In this document: piece by piece, positions 55,372-64,000 of the stretch
Numbering within the stretch: position 1 is the first letter of the stretch
How the letters are laid out: each line of letters starts with the position of its first letter
From: Pyrenochaeta sp. MPI-SDFR-AT-0127
Lineage: Eukaryota > Ascomycota > Dothideomycetes > Pleosporales > Cucurbitariaceae
Direction: 5' to 3'
Length of the DNA: 64,000 nt
Assembly (NCBI GenBank): GCA_020747015.1
Contig: JAGTJM010000012.1
Location: 682,001 to 746,000 of the forward strand
The notes under the pieces: generated by a model
Told to the model about the DNA's origin: nothing
Database searches by the model: none
The model's input: the letters and a program-made list of their open reading frames with translations, nothing else
Translations under genes and position numbers: made by a program

Positions 55372-56107
55372 ACCGAGTTCTTTGGAGACCCGTTTAGCTG
55401 CTGGTCAGCATCAACATAACCCGTGCAACACTCAACAGCCTCTGTAATACTACGTAGACATGGACTTGCAGTCCTCCAAATTAAGAAAAAGAGAATGTAT
55501 CAATACTTTAGTGGCAACAGACGTGCATTGGAGACAAGCACATTATTCTGCATCCATATTCCTCTTTGAACACTTTTCTCGGTACAAGCTTGTCGTCCAT
55601 TCCCTTTCTTTCCTACTTTCTCTTCGAGCGAGATCCATTTCAGCCCGTCGTGCCTTTCAAGTTAAGATTCAGATCCCGGTAGTGGTCGTTCTGGCCAAAG
55701 GGAAGGACAAACATTGAGAGCGACCAACGGCCAACGACATGGTTAGGAAATTGCAAATAGTAGATATCTGCGCACACATGCGCGTGTCCGTAACACTGCC
55801 TTTCGCATCACATGCAGGAGCTATAGTAACATGCAAGTCAGTGTGCCTATAAGGTTAATGTCTTCTTATTTTCGAGTGGTGCACCGGTAAAGTCAAGATT
55901 AGCGCTCCACTCCAGTATCAGCTACCTGCTCTGGCTTTTTGCAAAAATGAATCATAGCTCTGGCTCCACATTCGCGGCCTGCGTTCTCATGACTCGCCAT
56001 CTTCGCTTCACTTCTTTTGACTTGCAATGTATTACAATCTAGCATCAGTAACAATTAAATTGCTAAAAATCCATCAATCAATGAAATGCTCATTGGTAGC
56101 AACACCG
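55372..56107. other. Intergenic region upstream of the tRNA gene
   Basis: No gene seen. Contains zim17 3' flank. Confidence 0.55.
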
Positions 56108-56188
56108 GGCGTGGTGGCGGAGTGGTTATCGCGCAAGACTAGAAATCTTGTTCCTTCGGGAGCGTCAGTTCGAATCTGGCCCACGTCG
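56108..56188 (+). tRNA. tS(AGA): tRNA-Ser (anticodon AGA), no intron
   Basis: An 81-nt cloverleaf. The acceptor stem GGCGTGG pairs with CCACGTC (one G-T pair). The D arm has GCG/CGC around the AGTGGTTA loop. The anticodon stem CAAGA/TCTTG holds loop CTAGAAA with anticodon AGA. The variable arm is long, TCC-TTCG-GGA, the class II form expected for serine. The T arm is GTCAG-TTCGAAT-CTGGC. The discriminator base is G. An internal B box (GTTCGAATC) is present, and a T6 Pol III terminator follows at 56192-56197. CCA is not encoded, as usual in eukaryotes. Confidence 0.96.
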
Positions 56189-56191
56189 ATC

Positions 56192-56197
56192 TTTTTT
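56192..56197 (+). terminator. Pol III terminator (T6) of the tRNA-Ser gene
   Basis: Six T residues start four bases after the tRNA 3' end, the normal RNA polymerase III stop. Confidence 0.85.
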
Positions 56198-56359
56198 GGC
56201 TCATCTCATGTCCACCGAATGATACGATGATTTTTGGTCACAATTTTGGCCGCATCGCCTCATTAGTCTTCGTCTTTACGCTTATCGATCATTGCTAAAA
56301 GTATATCATTCTGCTGTACACCAAAACTAACCTTTAATGCATACCTTCCAATGCGGTAA

Positions 56360-57494
56360 TCATGATATCGTACAGATAACCTTCCCTTTGGTCTTGTTCT
56401 CTTCCAACAATCGATGTGCGTCCTGAATCTGCTCCCAAGGTAAGACCTTGTCCACAAACAGCTTGAATCTGCCGTCTTGGAACCTCGGTAGGGCATGCTC
56501 CACGAGCTGATCTCTCAGCTTGCCTTGATACTCTTCATCTCGGCTCCTTAAACTGCTCCCTACAAACGTACATCTCTTTCGAATGAATGCGCTGATATCT
56601 GTCCCTTCAGGCACCTTTGTGCCACCCAAGAATCCGAGATTGACAATAACGCCATCTTTGGCAACGGCTTCGAGATTCTGCTGGAAGTATGATGCGCCGA
56701 CGAAGTCAATGATGATGTCTACGCCTCTGTCATTGGTTGCTTTCATGACTTCTTCGACCCAATTCTGCGATGTAGTATTGAAGGCAGCAGCAGCACCTAG
56801 TTCTTTGACAGCGAATTCGCATTTCGAGTCTTGGCGTGCTGTTGCATAGACGGCGGAGGCGGAGTCTGCAAGGGAAAGCTGGATTCCAGCTATCGAGACT
56901 GAAGAGGCGGCTGCGTGCCAAAGGATCGATTTGCCGGCCGCGAATTGCCCAACCAAGTACATGGCTTGGGTGGCTGTTATCCAGGTCTTGTAGTCAACTT
57001 AGCTGTGAAAATCCTTTGATGTGTATATTGAATACTGAGGGTATGTGCCTACCTCTGGGATACCGGCACATTGTTCCCAATCGAGCTCCTTTGGTTTTCT
57101 AACTAACATATGGGTGCTGACAGCAATGTATTCTGCATAAGCACCTCCATATGCTAATCCAAAGACTTCATCTCCCACCCTAAAGCTCTCTTTACCCCCA
57201 TCTTCCTTACTTAGCTCCGCAATCACACCTGAGAACTCGACGCCCAGGATCTTTGAAGCTCCAGGCGGTACAGGGTAGTGGCCCTCTCGCTGTATGATGT
57301 CCATGCGGTTCAGCCCGAATGCTTTGATCTTGACGAGCGCTTGCGAATTGCCGAGTTTGGGTTTGGAGACATTGGCGATATAGAGAGCCTCGACTGGACC
57401 TTTGCCATTCCTGATGTCTGGAAGAATCTGAGCATGTTAAATCGGACGGAATTTTAAGATTGAACAGACCTATTGCACGCATTGTATCACTCAT
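56360..57494 (-). CDS. Zinc-type/quinone oxidoreductase (MDR family, PIG3-like)
   Basis: An NAD(P)H-dependent quinone or enone reductase of the medium-chain dehydrogenase family. Exons are 57494-57470, 57417-57053 and 56986-56360; introns are 52 and 66 bp. The product is 338 residues. Exon 2 continues MSDTMRAI as DIRNGKGPVEALYIANV, then IKAFGLNRMDIIQREGHYP (family LNRxD) and LGVEFSGVI. Exon 3 opens TWITATQAMYLVGQF; the nucleotide fold has the pattern AAASSVSIAGIQLS, which is a variant of the usual GASGVG/AAQ motif. DIIIDFVG and GFLGGTKVPE follow. There is no catalytic-zinc cysteine set, so it is the zinc-free quinone reductase type. An in-frame ATG at 57617 could add 41 residues. Substrate unknown. 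Confidence 0.88.
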
Positions 57495-58083
57495 AGTGCC
57501 GGTTGCTGTGGTGCGGGCTGATTGAGCCAGTGGTGTCGAATACGATGTAGTAACGATGAAGACAACAATCTTGTCAAGAGCCAAACTTCGTTGAAAGAGA
57601 GATCCGTGGGAAATCAAGAATTAGAAGAAAGGGATGGGGCGCATTAGAGGGATGAACTAGTGCAACAGTCCTTTCCGACGCCGTTCCGACAGCCGCAGAG
57701 TTATTGAGAATGAAGTCGGCGGGGTAGCTTCACGAATCATGCAGCTTGACTTGGAGCTATAGTGGGCCGCACAATGTCACGCTAAGGTAAGGCAAGAGAA
57801 TGTTTAAATTCCAGTCGATGGTCCAAATGAAAGAAGAAAAAGCTAATGGCGACGATGAAGTGAGGAGCGTCTCATTAAATCATCATTTACAAATAGGCTC
57901 TCGTATCTGATCACTTTGCGCTGACTACTGGTTACATTGGAAAGCCAATTTTCGTATGCCGCCTGTTCTTGTAAGCAGGATATCACACGTGGATATGATA
58001 TTCACGTATGGTCTCTGGGCGTGAACACCATCTTGATCGCTAGAAGACTAGCCACAATTGCGACGTAATCAGTTATCAATCGA
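57495..58083. other. Intergenic region, promoter of the quinone oxidoreductase gene
   Basis: Between rpa1's 3' end and the oxidoreductase start, both on minus. No independent gene seen. Confidence 0.5.
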
Positions 58084-60110
58084 TCAGTTGACAAATAGAC
58101 TGTCATCGTTTATGTCATATTGCTTGATAAGCTGAGCGAGCTTATTAGCTTCCTGCGCATAGTTAAGCGGGTACATGTTGAGTACTTGGTAGCGCGGCCT
58201 TCATTCAATCAGCACTTGTGATTTGGCATGGACAATGACGACTTACTTTGGCTGATCCTGGTACGTCTCCATCTTTGCTCGAACCCTGAAATTGAATGTC
58301 TTGCAGGTCGCATCTTGCATGGCTGTCAAGAAGTTCTGCGTGCTATTTTCATCATCGTCCATCTTCAGCTTCATGGCTTCGTTCGCTGACATGCCGACAA
58401 TCGCCTGTCCAGCCTCATCGAAACAGCTTAGCCAGAGAGTACCAGTATGATCCGCAACATTGACGCTCAAAACATAACGATAATTAGGCTCTGGAAAGGT
58501 GGCCCGACACTTCTCGCACCACCATGAACCGGGATTCTCCTCGATGACCTTCTTATTACAGCCTGGTGTTGAGCATGCTGGATATGCCACTGTAGTGTTC
58601 TTGACATAGACAACAGATGCCCTGATACTCATATACGACGGTGTGTCTTGGAGGTAGGCTTCTTCTTCGATCACTTGAGAGATGATCTTTGCGTCATTTT
58701 TGGCGCCACCAGAGCTTGATGCCATGCTTTGATGGGTAGAGAAAGTGGCATTCTGGCCGATAGCATTGAACCAACCTCGAAGTTTGTGCGCTTCATCAAT
58801 ATCCGGGTCGATCATCATGGATCCGGAGCTCAGGAGACTGAGACTACGTCCACCGAAGTCCGAGACCTTAACGCCTTTGAAAGCAATGATGGACTCTAAT
58901 GGTGCCTCGAAGCTCTCTGCTGTTTTCCCCCAGATGGTGAGTCGTACAGACGTTTGACTGTCGTCTGCTAGTGTAAGCTCTCGCTTGCTGAAGTCTTTGT
59001 TTGTATTCTTGGATGTGATGGTTGTGACTTCTGCGACTTCTTTTAGAACGCCAACGGTATCGATTGTGGTGTCCTTCTCGACCGAGTTCAGATCACCGAT
59101 CTTCGTGAAATTGAAACGTATCTGCGGTTTATTGTCCTGGTCTTCTGCCTTCTCAACTTCGGTATCGCGCTCGAATTGCAGCTCATAGTCGTTGGGCAAG
59201 TTGGAAAATTGCTTCTTCGCAAGGGTGACTCTGCATGGTGCCGAGATGTAGTATACTACGCCCTCTTGAAAGACATCGAACAACTTATCAGCAACCTCAG
59301 TAAAGGCAGTCGCCCGAATCTCGCCAGTGTCATCCAGCAGGTTCACGCTGAACAACTTGCCAGTGCCCTTCTGGTTGTGCCATTCTTTCATGTCGCTCTT
59401 GCTGGTGCATCGTGCCCGGATTGTCCATTTGTGGGCATATGGCGACAGAGACTCGATGGGATAAAGGTGTGGGTGTGAGGATGTGCCAGGGTTGCTCTGA
59501 TGAACAGGAAGTGACCTCTGCTGTGGCGCTGGGGCGGCGACTGGTTTGGAGCCGTAGAAGTTACTGCCCGAGATGGTGGCGGGTTGCGCTTCGGCCTTGG
59601 TGTCTAGCGCCTCGGGTTGTCCAATCTTCTCAAGTTCACCGTATTGTGCAAGGACTTCGAGTTCCATGATGATAAGGATGCTGCCTGGGTTTTAGACCTA
59701 TATCAAAAGCTCGGTGATAGATTACATACTTCTTGTCCTTGACGCGCTGGGGATTGTACTTCAGCAGCCGCACTATCGAGCCCTTCTTGAGCTGGCCAGA
59801 AGTGACAATGTCATTAGCCGCTGCATGCGATTAGCTTCGATCATGCGGGTCTGGCAGCCCACGTACTTGTCGCGATCATAGTCTGGATAAAATTGCGGAT
59901 ATCGCTCAGGACGACACGAAAGCGCTGCACTGCATTCGCCTCGCCCGCCTTGGGTTCCATAGTCTTGATTTGCACGCATTGCAGGACGGGGTGCTCAACG
60001 AAGCAGCCACTGGGTTCAAAGATGCTCCTGTCTTGTGTTAGTGCTCATGCTATTCATCTCTGGTGATGCTCCTACCTGACCGCACCCTGTGTGATGGCCT
60101 GTTCCGCCAT
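58084..60110 (-). CDS. rpa1: Replication protein A large subunit RPA1 (Rfa1)
   Basis: The single-stranded DNA-binding subunit used in replication, repair and recombination. There are five exons: 60110-60076, 60027-59867, 59820-59730, 59680-58247 and 58198-58084. All introns are 46-49 bp with agreeing phases. The product is 611 residues, the family length. The RPA70N domain is spread over the first three small exons (QAITQGAVR-SIFEPSG, RFRVVLSDIRNFIQTMIAT, SGQLKKGSIVRLLKYN, then ILIIMELEVL). The OB folds DBD-A, -B and -C follow (WTIRARCTSKSDMKEWHN, LFSVNLLDDTGEIRATAF, LTIWGKTAE). The zinc ribbon in DBD-C is CSTPGC ... WWCEKC. The C-terminal exon (PRYQVLNMYPLNYAQEANKL) is characteristic. It is divergent from a DLH-like gene; two MCB sites lie between them. 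Confidence 0.96.
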
Positions 60111-60128
60111 GTCTGCTCTAGTGTATGG

Positions 60129-60134
60129 ACGCGT
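60129..60134. promoter_or_regulatory. ACGCGT (MluI cell-cycle box) 1, rpa1 promoter
   Basis: A palindromic ACGCGT 19 bp upstream of the rpa1 ATG. It is the core site of the MBF factor, which drives G1/S genes including replication genes in yeasts. Confidence 0.55.
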
Positions 60135-60205
60135 GTGGTGTAGAAGCCGTGTTTGTTGGTGGCAGCTCTGTGAAGTTCAGAAAACGGCTCTGGCAAGTCG
60201 CGTCG

Positions 60206-60211
60206 ACGCGT
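60206..60211. promoter_or_regulatory. ACGCGT (MluI cell-cycle box) 2, rpa1/DLH promoter
   Basis: A second ACGCGT, 96 bp upstream of the rpa1 ATG and 85 bp from the divergent DLH ATG. Two copies in 185 bp is more than expected by chance. Confidence 0.6.
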
Positions 60212-60295
60212 CTGTCATGTGATGCCATTTAAGCCCCGCCCTAAGCCGGGAGGGGCTGATTTCACTCCTACCTGCTTTCACAAGTATATAGCACC

Positions 60296-61335
60296 ATGGC
60301 AGACAACAACATTGCTACCCGGGCGCCTGAGAGCGATGTGGAAGAGCCGTCAGCGCAAAGCGTCTTCCCTGGAGACACTATAGCACAGGAAGGGCCAAGC
60401 ATGGGCGTAAGTGAAGCTTCCACTTCAGCACAACAAGCGCTCTGATGCGGCCTGGCTCTCAGGAACACTGCACCACAGACCGACCCACCCCCTCTGGCGA
60501 GAAGCCGACGGGTCAGATCACCAAATTAGGCGGCGTCGACGCCTATGTTGCGAAGCCAGCTGACTACCCGCACTCGCCCTCGAAACTCCTGCTCCTCCTT
60601 TCCGGTGGAACGGGTATCAAATCCACCAACAACCAGCTCCAAGCCGACAGATATGCCTCCGAGGGCTACTTGGTTGTTATGCCAGACCAGTTCGACAACG
60701 ATCCAGCACCAAACAGCGTTGATATGACGGAAATATCGCAGGAAGCATCCTGGCTCGAGTCAATCAAGCTGCGAACCGCCGAGGGCATTAAGTCGTTTAT
60801 GATTGACATGTGGCTTGCAAGGCACACCCCTGAAAAAGTGCTTCCCATACTACACAAGGTTGTTGAAGGCGCAAGAGAGGAGTTTGCAGATGCAGTTGCG
60901 AATGGTGGAGGAGTCTACGGTGTGGGTTACTGCTTTGGTGCCAAGTACATCATCATCTTGGCTGGTGAACACGCAGATACTGCTGCATTGAGCCCATCAG
61001 CACCTGCGGATGAAGAGCAAGGGCCCGTCAAGAAGCAGCCTGTTCTCAAAGCCGGAGCCGTCGCACATCCGACTATGTTGACCAAAGAAGACTTGGAAGG
61101 CGTTAGGGCGCCAGTCTATTTTGCTGCAGTCAAGGATGACCCAATGTTGTCAGAAGAGGAAATTTTGACACCAGGTCGACGGGCAATGGAGGCCAATAAG
61201 GTCGAGCACGAAGTCCAAGTTTTCTCTGGCGTGCCTCATGGCTTCGCTGTGCTTGGCGATTACGATGACTCCAATATCAAGCAGTCGCAAAGGCAAGCAT
61301 TTGGGCAGATGCTAGGCTGGATTCAAAGCCACTAG
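60296..61335 (+). CDS. Dienelactone hydrolase family protein
   Basis: An alpha/beta hydrolase of the dienelactone hydrolase (AIM2-like) family. Exon 1 is 60296-60406 (37 residues, acidic, MADNNIATRAPESDVEEP), the intron is 60407-60462 (56 bp), and exon 2 is 60463-61335; the product is 327 residues. The family catalytic triad is visible: nucleophilic Cys in GVGYCFGAKY, Asp in AAVKDDPML and His in SGVPHGFAV. Other landmarks are LLLLSGGTGIKSTNNQLQAD and GYLVVMPDQFDNDP. The family usually has a short N-terminus with a Cys pair; here EHCTTDRPTPSGEKPTG follows the longer acidic exon 1. The physiological substrate is unknown. It shares a 185-bp promoter with rpa1. Confidence 0.88.
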
Positions 61336-61953
61336 TGGTACTTACTTAGGGTCATCATGCAACCAAACAAAGGAGCAGGATATTTATTTAGTTAGCTCTA
61401 CTCAGCCAACCACGGCATGTATGCCCGACGATATGGTAAGGAGGACGCTGAATGCGATAGGATGTTGCACAGATTTCGTTGATCGTCTTCTTGTGGCGCA
61501 CAGTCATGTCTTTCTCCATCCATATCACTCTCTCGTCCTTTACATTCATTTCTGTGAGTCTAGTCATTTCCGGATTTGTTTTATTGCCGATGCCCGTGAT
61601 AGTCCAGGATAGACCATTCGCGCAGCTCTTGCCCCACTCACACGATTACTGTAGAACGGCAATTGAGGCCACTCCATAAACAGGCCGGCTTCGGCGTATA
61701 AGTGGTCCTTCGAGGCCACATCGAGCCACACCATGCAGGTCAGCAGTTCTACATCAGATAGCCAAAAGCAAAAATGGCATGGGGGTTTGCAAGGGACACT
61801 GGAGGATCAAGACGGCTCAATGCGCCTATGTCTGCAACTACATCCGGCCTGCAAGCTTGATATATTTGATAATAAAGGGTATATATACCTTTGCGAGTGT
61901 GTTTGATATCCCCCTACTCCTCAACCGCTGGCTAATCCGTGCGTGCCCACAAG
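61336..61953. other. Intergenic region, promoter of the NMT1-like gene
   Basis: No gene seen. Contains a good TATA box near its 3' end. Confidence 0.55.
61880..61887 (+). promoter_or_regulatory. TATA box of the NMT1-like gene
   Basis: TATATATA lies 67 bp upstream of the ATG at 61954, a typical distance for a short leader. Confidence 0.5.
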
Positions 61954-63069
61954 ATGCATTTGCTGCTCCACCTCTATAGCGTTTTCCTCTACCTCGACCT
62001 CGGAGTCGCCTTGAAGATCGCCTCATCTCTCGTCTGGATTGAACATACACCGCAGCCTTACGCCATCAGAAACTTCTACAGAGGAGTGACGCCAGCAAAC
62101 TTGACCTCAGGCGGCGTCGCCAACCTCGGGAACGATACAACCATTGATGTCGCCGCCAATGCTGAAACCCAAGGCTTAAAGCAATATGCTAACCACCGCA
62201 ACATCCGTCTCATATACATCATCTGTGAAGTTGCCTACCGCATTGTTGCCGATCGCTCCAAGGGCATCAATGAGTTAAAAGATTTGGAGGGCAAGAACAT
62301 TGGAAGTATAAGGGGGACTAGCGCTGCTGTCTTTATTCACAATATGATGAGTAGTGTGGGCGTAATGGACGAAGATTACACTCTTATTGAGGGAAGGTAA
62401 GCTAGCCGCACGCGATGAAGACTTCTCACTAATGCCTTAGTAGTAAGTACCATCCTATCGCTTAGGCTTCGCATAGCTAGGCAAAATTGAAGCCTGAATG
62501 ATTACACAAGTTGTAATAGGCGAGAAGGCTCAAGTCCACATGCTAATTGCAGGTGCGTTTGTATAGATGTATGTATGAAATCACCTTGTGCTTCCAACAC
62601 CTTAACTTCGCAACTCCAGTCGGGCGCAATCGAAGCATTCGGCATATGGGAACCAGCTGTCGAACTTGGGGCTCAAGCACTTGGACCGAATGCAGTTCTT
62701 TTCAAGAACGCATCCATATACAGGGAAGTGTATGCGCTATACTCGACCACAGAGGCTCTCAGTGATCCTAGGAGAAGGAGCGATATTGTAGAGTTTGTGC
62801 GCGCCCTGAACAAGACTATAAATGTATTTGACAAGGATGCTGAGAAGGCAGATGTGTATGGCTTCGTGGCTAGAGAGGTGGGCATGGACGTGCCTGTTGT
62901 GAAGGCTGTATGGGGCGATCACAAGTGGGGTGGCAGGTGGGATAATAAGGACCTCGTTGAGTTTTTAGTCGATGAGGACGCGTACTTGGCCAAGGTAGAC
63001 AAGAGGCAGGTGGTGCCGAGACAAGACTTGGAAAAGTTTCTTGATACTAGCGTTTTGGATGAGTTGTGA
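61954..63069 (+). CDS. Secreted NMT1/THI5-like substrate-binding protein with a complex intron
   Basis: It resembles periplasmic-type ligand-binding proteins (ABC nitrate/sulfonate/pyrimidine-precursor, NMT1/THI5-like fold) found as secreted single genes in some fungi. Exon 1 starts at 61954 with a signal peptide (MHLLLHLYSVFLYLDLGVA) then LKIASSLVWIEHTPQPYAI, SGGVANLGNDTTID and DLEGKNIGSIRGTSAA. The last exon reads CMKSPCASNT, SGAIEAFGIWEPAVELGA, REVYALYSTTE, ADVYGFVAREVGMDVP and DHKWGGRWD. Exon 1 ends at 62395 or 62396. The last exon starts at 62567 (twin-intron model; joint reads EG-NVCMKSPC) or at 62553 (simple 156-bp intron; joint reads EGR-CVCIDVCMKSPC). Under the twin-intron model the protein is about 315 residues. 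The ligand is unknown. No ABC transporter genes are nearby, as expected for a fungal solitary copy. Confidence 0.82.
62396..62566 (+). other. Candidate spliceosomal twin intron ([D1,2] type)
   Basis: Internal intron 62397-62440 (44 bp: GTAAGC donor, ACTAAT branch, CCTTAG acceptor) interrupts the outer donor between its first base G (62396) and T (62441). After internal excision the outer intron reads GTAGTAAGT ... TGCTAAT ... TAG (62566). The phase is then correct (A + AT = Asn, then GTATGTATG). A simple splice from 62397 to 62566 gives the wrong frame. Confidence 0.5.
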
Positions 63070-63266
63070 TTGGAGAGCTCTGTGTAGACACAGACCTATG
63101 CTTCAGATGGGACAGATTAGCCAACCGAGACACCATCACATCTGTCACATTGTAGCTTAACTGCGCTATGCAGTTTGTGAACCACATCGCGCTGGGGTTT
63201 CTACCTAAACATACCCCATGTACAGATCTAGTCAAGGACAAAATAATACTCATACGGACCATCGCT

Positions 63267-64000
63267 TTACACGGCGCTCCTCTCCCTCGCCTGCTGTTTA
63301 AGCCTACTTTTTTCAGTAGCCTCTCTAATCTTTGTCTTCCGCCAACTGCAACCTTCTGCAAAATCACACATCTTGCACTTGAATGCCTCTTCAATCTCAA
63401 CACCTTTCGGCCTTCTATCACCCTTCCAAAACGCCATCTCTTCCTCAATGTAGCTATCAATGACATCGCTTTCATAGACAGTCAGTTGAGACCCAATCAC
63501 TCCTCCAGTCTTCGCGTATCGAAACTCTGCGCGGAGTAGTGGCGAGAGGCATGTTGGTGGGAGGGTCAACTGCAGTTCTGTAACAAGAAGTGACCATAGT
63601 GAAAGAAGATTCGGAAACGTATAAGCTTCGTTGTTGGGGCCAATACTATCAACGTCTTTCATGAAAACCGGCGTAAAGGGCTCCAGCGGCCTCAGGTTGT
63701 AGCGCATAAACACAGTCTCTGCATCCACAGTGTTAAGTGACAATGACTCGATCAATTTGTGGTAAAGCATTAGTTGCATCCAGGTGGGGCGCAACGACGC
63801 TCCAGTGGGAATTGAAGGGACAGACCGTGTTTTTACGTCAGCAATGTACACTTGACGAGTAGGTTGCAAGCTGCCAATACCGGCAAATTGGTCCTGAGCT
63901 GGGTTTGGAGTTCTTGAAAAGGTTTTCAAGACGCTGGGCTGACTGGGTTGTAATGGAGGAATGCCTCCGCTCTTTTCTGCCTTACACCCCTGCATGCGCT
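63267..64000 (-). CDS. exo5: Exonuclease V Exo5/Dem1 (N-terminal part beyond window)
   Basis: A single-strand-specific exonuclease with an iron-sulfur cluster; the yeast protein acts in mitochondria, the human one in nuclear repair. Only the C-terminal part (about 244 residues) is in the window; the gene continues past 64000 on the minus strand. The nuclease core motif VYIADVKTRSVP contains the catalytic Asp and Lys (D-x-K). The C-terminus has the Fe-S cysteines: FKCKMCDFAEGCSW in AFKCKMCDFAEGC, with the fourth, upstream Cys outside the window. ATEKSRLKQQ follows. The motif set and the VEIEEAFKCKMC block are diagnostic. An intron upstream of 63995 cannot be excluded. Confidence 0.88.
   Translation of the reverse strand, partial: RMQGCKAEKSGGIPPLQPSQPSVLKTFSRTPNPAQDQFAGIGSLQPTRQVYIADVKTRSVPSIPTGASLRPTWMQLMLYHKLIESLSLNTVDAETVFMRYNLRPLEPFTPVFMKDVDSIGPNNEAYTFPNLLSLWSLLVTELQLTLPPTCLSPLLRAEFRYAKTGGVIGSQLTVYESDVIDSYIEEEMAFWKGDRRPKGVEIEEAFKCKMCDFAEGCSWRKTKIREATEKSRLKQQARERSAV

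Overview
This is a filamentous ascomycete nuclear chromosome segment (Pezizomycotina; I would guess Dothideomycetes, but the class is inference). The evidence is dense spliceosomal genes with short introns (mostly 46-80 bp, GTAAGT/GTATGT-like donors, CTAAC/CTGAC-like branch points), two Zn2Cys6 regulators with GAL4-type zinc clusters, a laccase-type multicopper oxidase and a Fus3/Pmk1-type MAP kinase. I see no transposon, CRISPR array or rRNA. Most of the 27 protein genes were rebuilt by joining exons at phase-consistent splice sites, so their coordinates are gene spans and the exons are given in the evidence text.

Layout. 1-2287: 3' part of sterol glucosyltransferase Atg26. 3246-5752: RNA polymerase II CTD phosphatase Fcp1. 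6694-8558: F-box-like protein. 9541-12019: Zn2Cys6 regulator. 12605-13219 (-) mitochondrial ribosomal protein L11, divergent from Rad54 (13605-16043). 16257-18330 (-) secreted multicopper oxidase, divergent from a small secreted protein (20220-20906). 21599-24100: Prp2/Cdc28 spliceosomal helicase. 25538-28089 (-) TFIIIC subunit, divergent from Dbp3 (28475-30389). 31401-31676: tiny Cys/Trp-rich protein. 34030-35306: Fus3/Pmk1 MAPK. 36608-37260 (-) Erv1, divergent from a PQ-loop membrane protein (37610-38638). 39155-40090: unknown protein. 40677-41229 (-) small membrane protein. 41647-42439 (-) probable unrecognised two- or three-exon gene. 43877-46145: second Zn2Cys6 regulator. 49066-50136 (-) Lcp5/neuroguidin. 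51573-54302 (-) cullin-3, divergent from Zim17/Tim15 (54701-55371). 56108-56188: tRNA-Ser(AGA). 56360-57494 (-) quinone oxidoreductase. 58084-60110 (-) RPA1, divergent from a dienelactone-hydrolase-like protein (60296-61335). 61954-63069: secreted NMT1/THI5-like substrate-binding protein. 63267-64000 (-) Exo5, cut by the window edge.

Most genes are conserved housekeeping functions: transcription, splicing, ribosome biogenesis, DNA repair and replication, and mitochondrial import. They are not a pathway cluster. The recurring arrangement is the divergent pair sharing a 185-400 bp promoter (mL11/RAD54, TFIIIC/DBP3, ERV1/PQ-loop, CUL3/ZIM17, RPA1/DLH). The RPA1/DLH promoter carries two ACGCGT (MluI cell-cycle box) sites. 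The regulators (both Zn2Cys6 factors, the MAPK) sit behind unusually long, pyrimidine-rich, gene-free leaders.

The most notable finding is the intron of the NMT1-like gene at 62396-62566. It cannot be spliced to the conserved frame as a simple intron using its best acceptor. It can be if a 44-bp internal intron splits the donor of an outer intron (a [D1,2]-type spliceosomal twin intron). Other points of interest are an 18-nt microexon in the PQ-loop gene, stop-free in-frame introns in atg26 and a Zn2Cys6 gene, and two genes that simple ORF calling misses.
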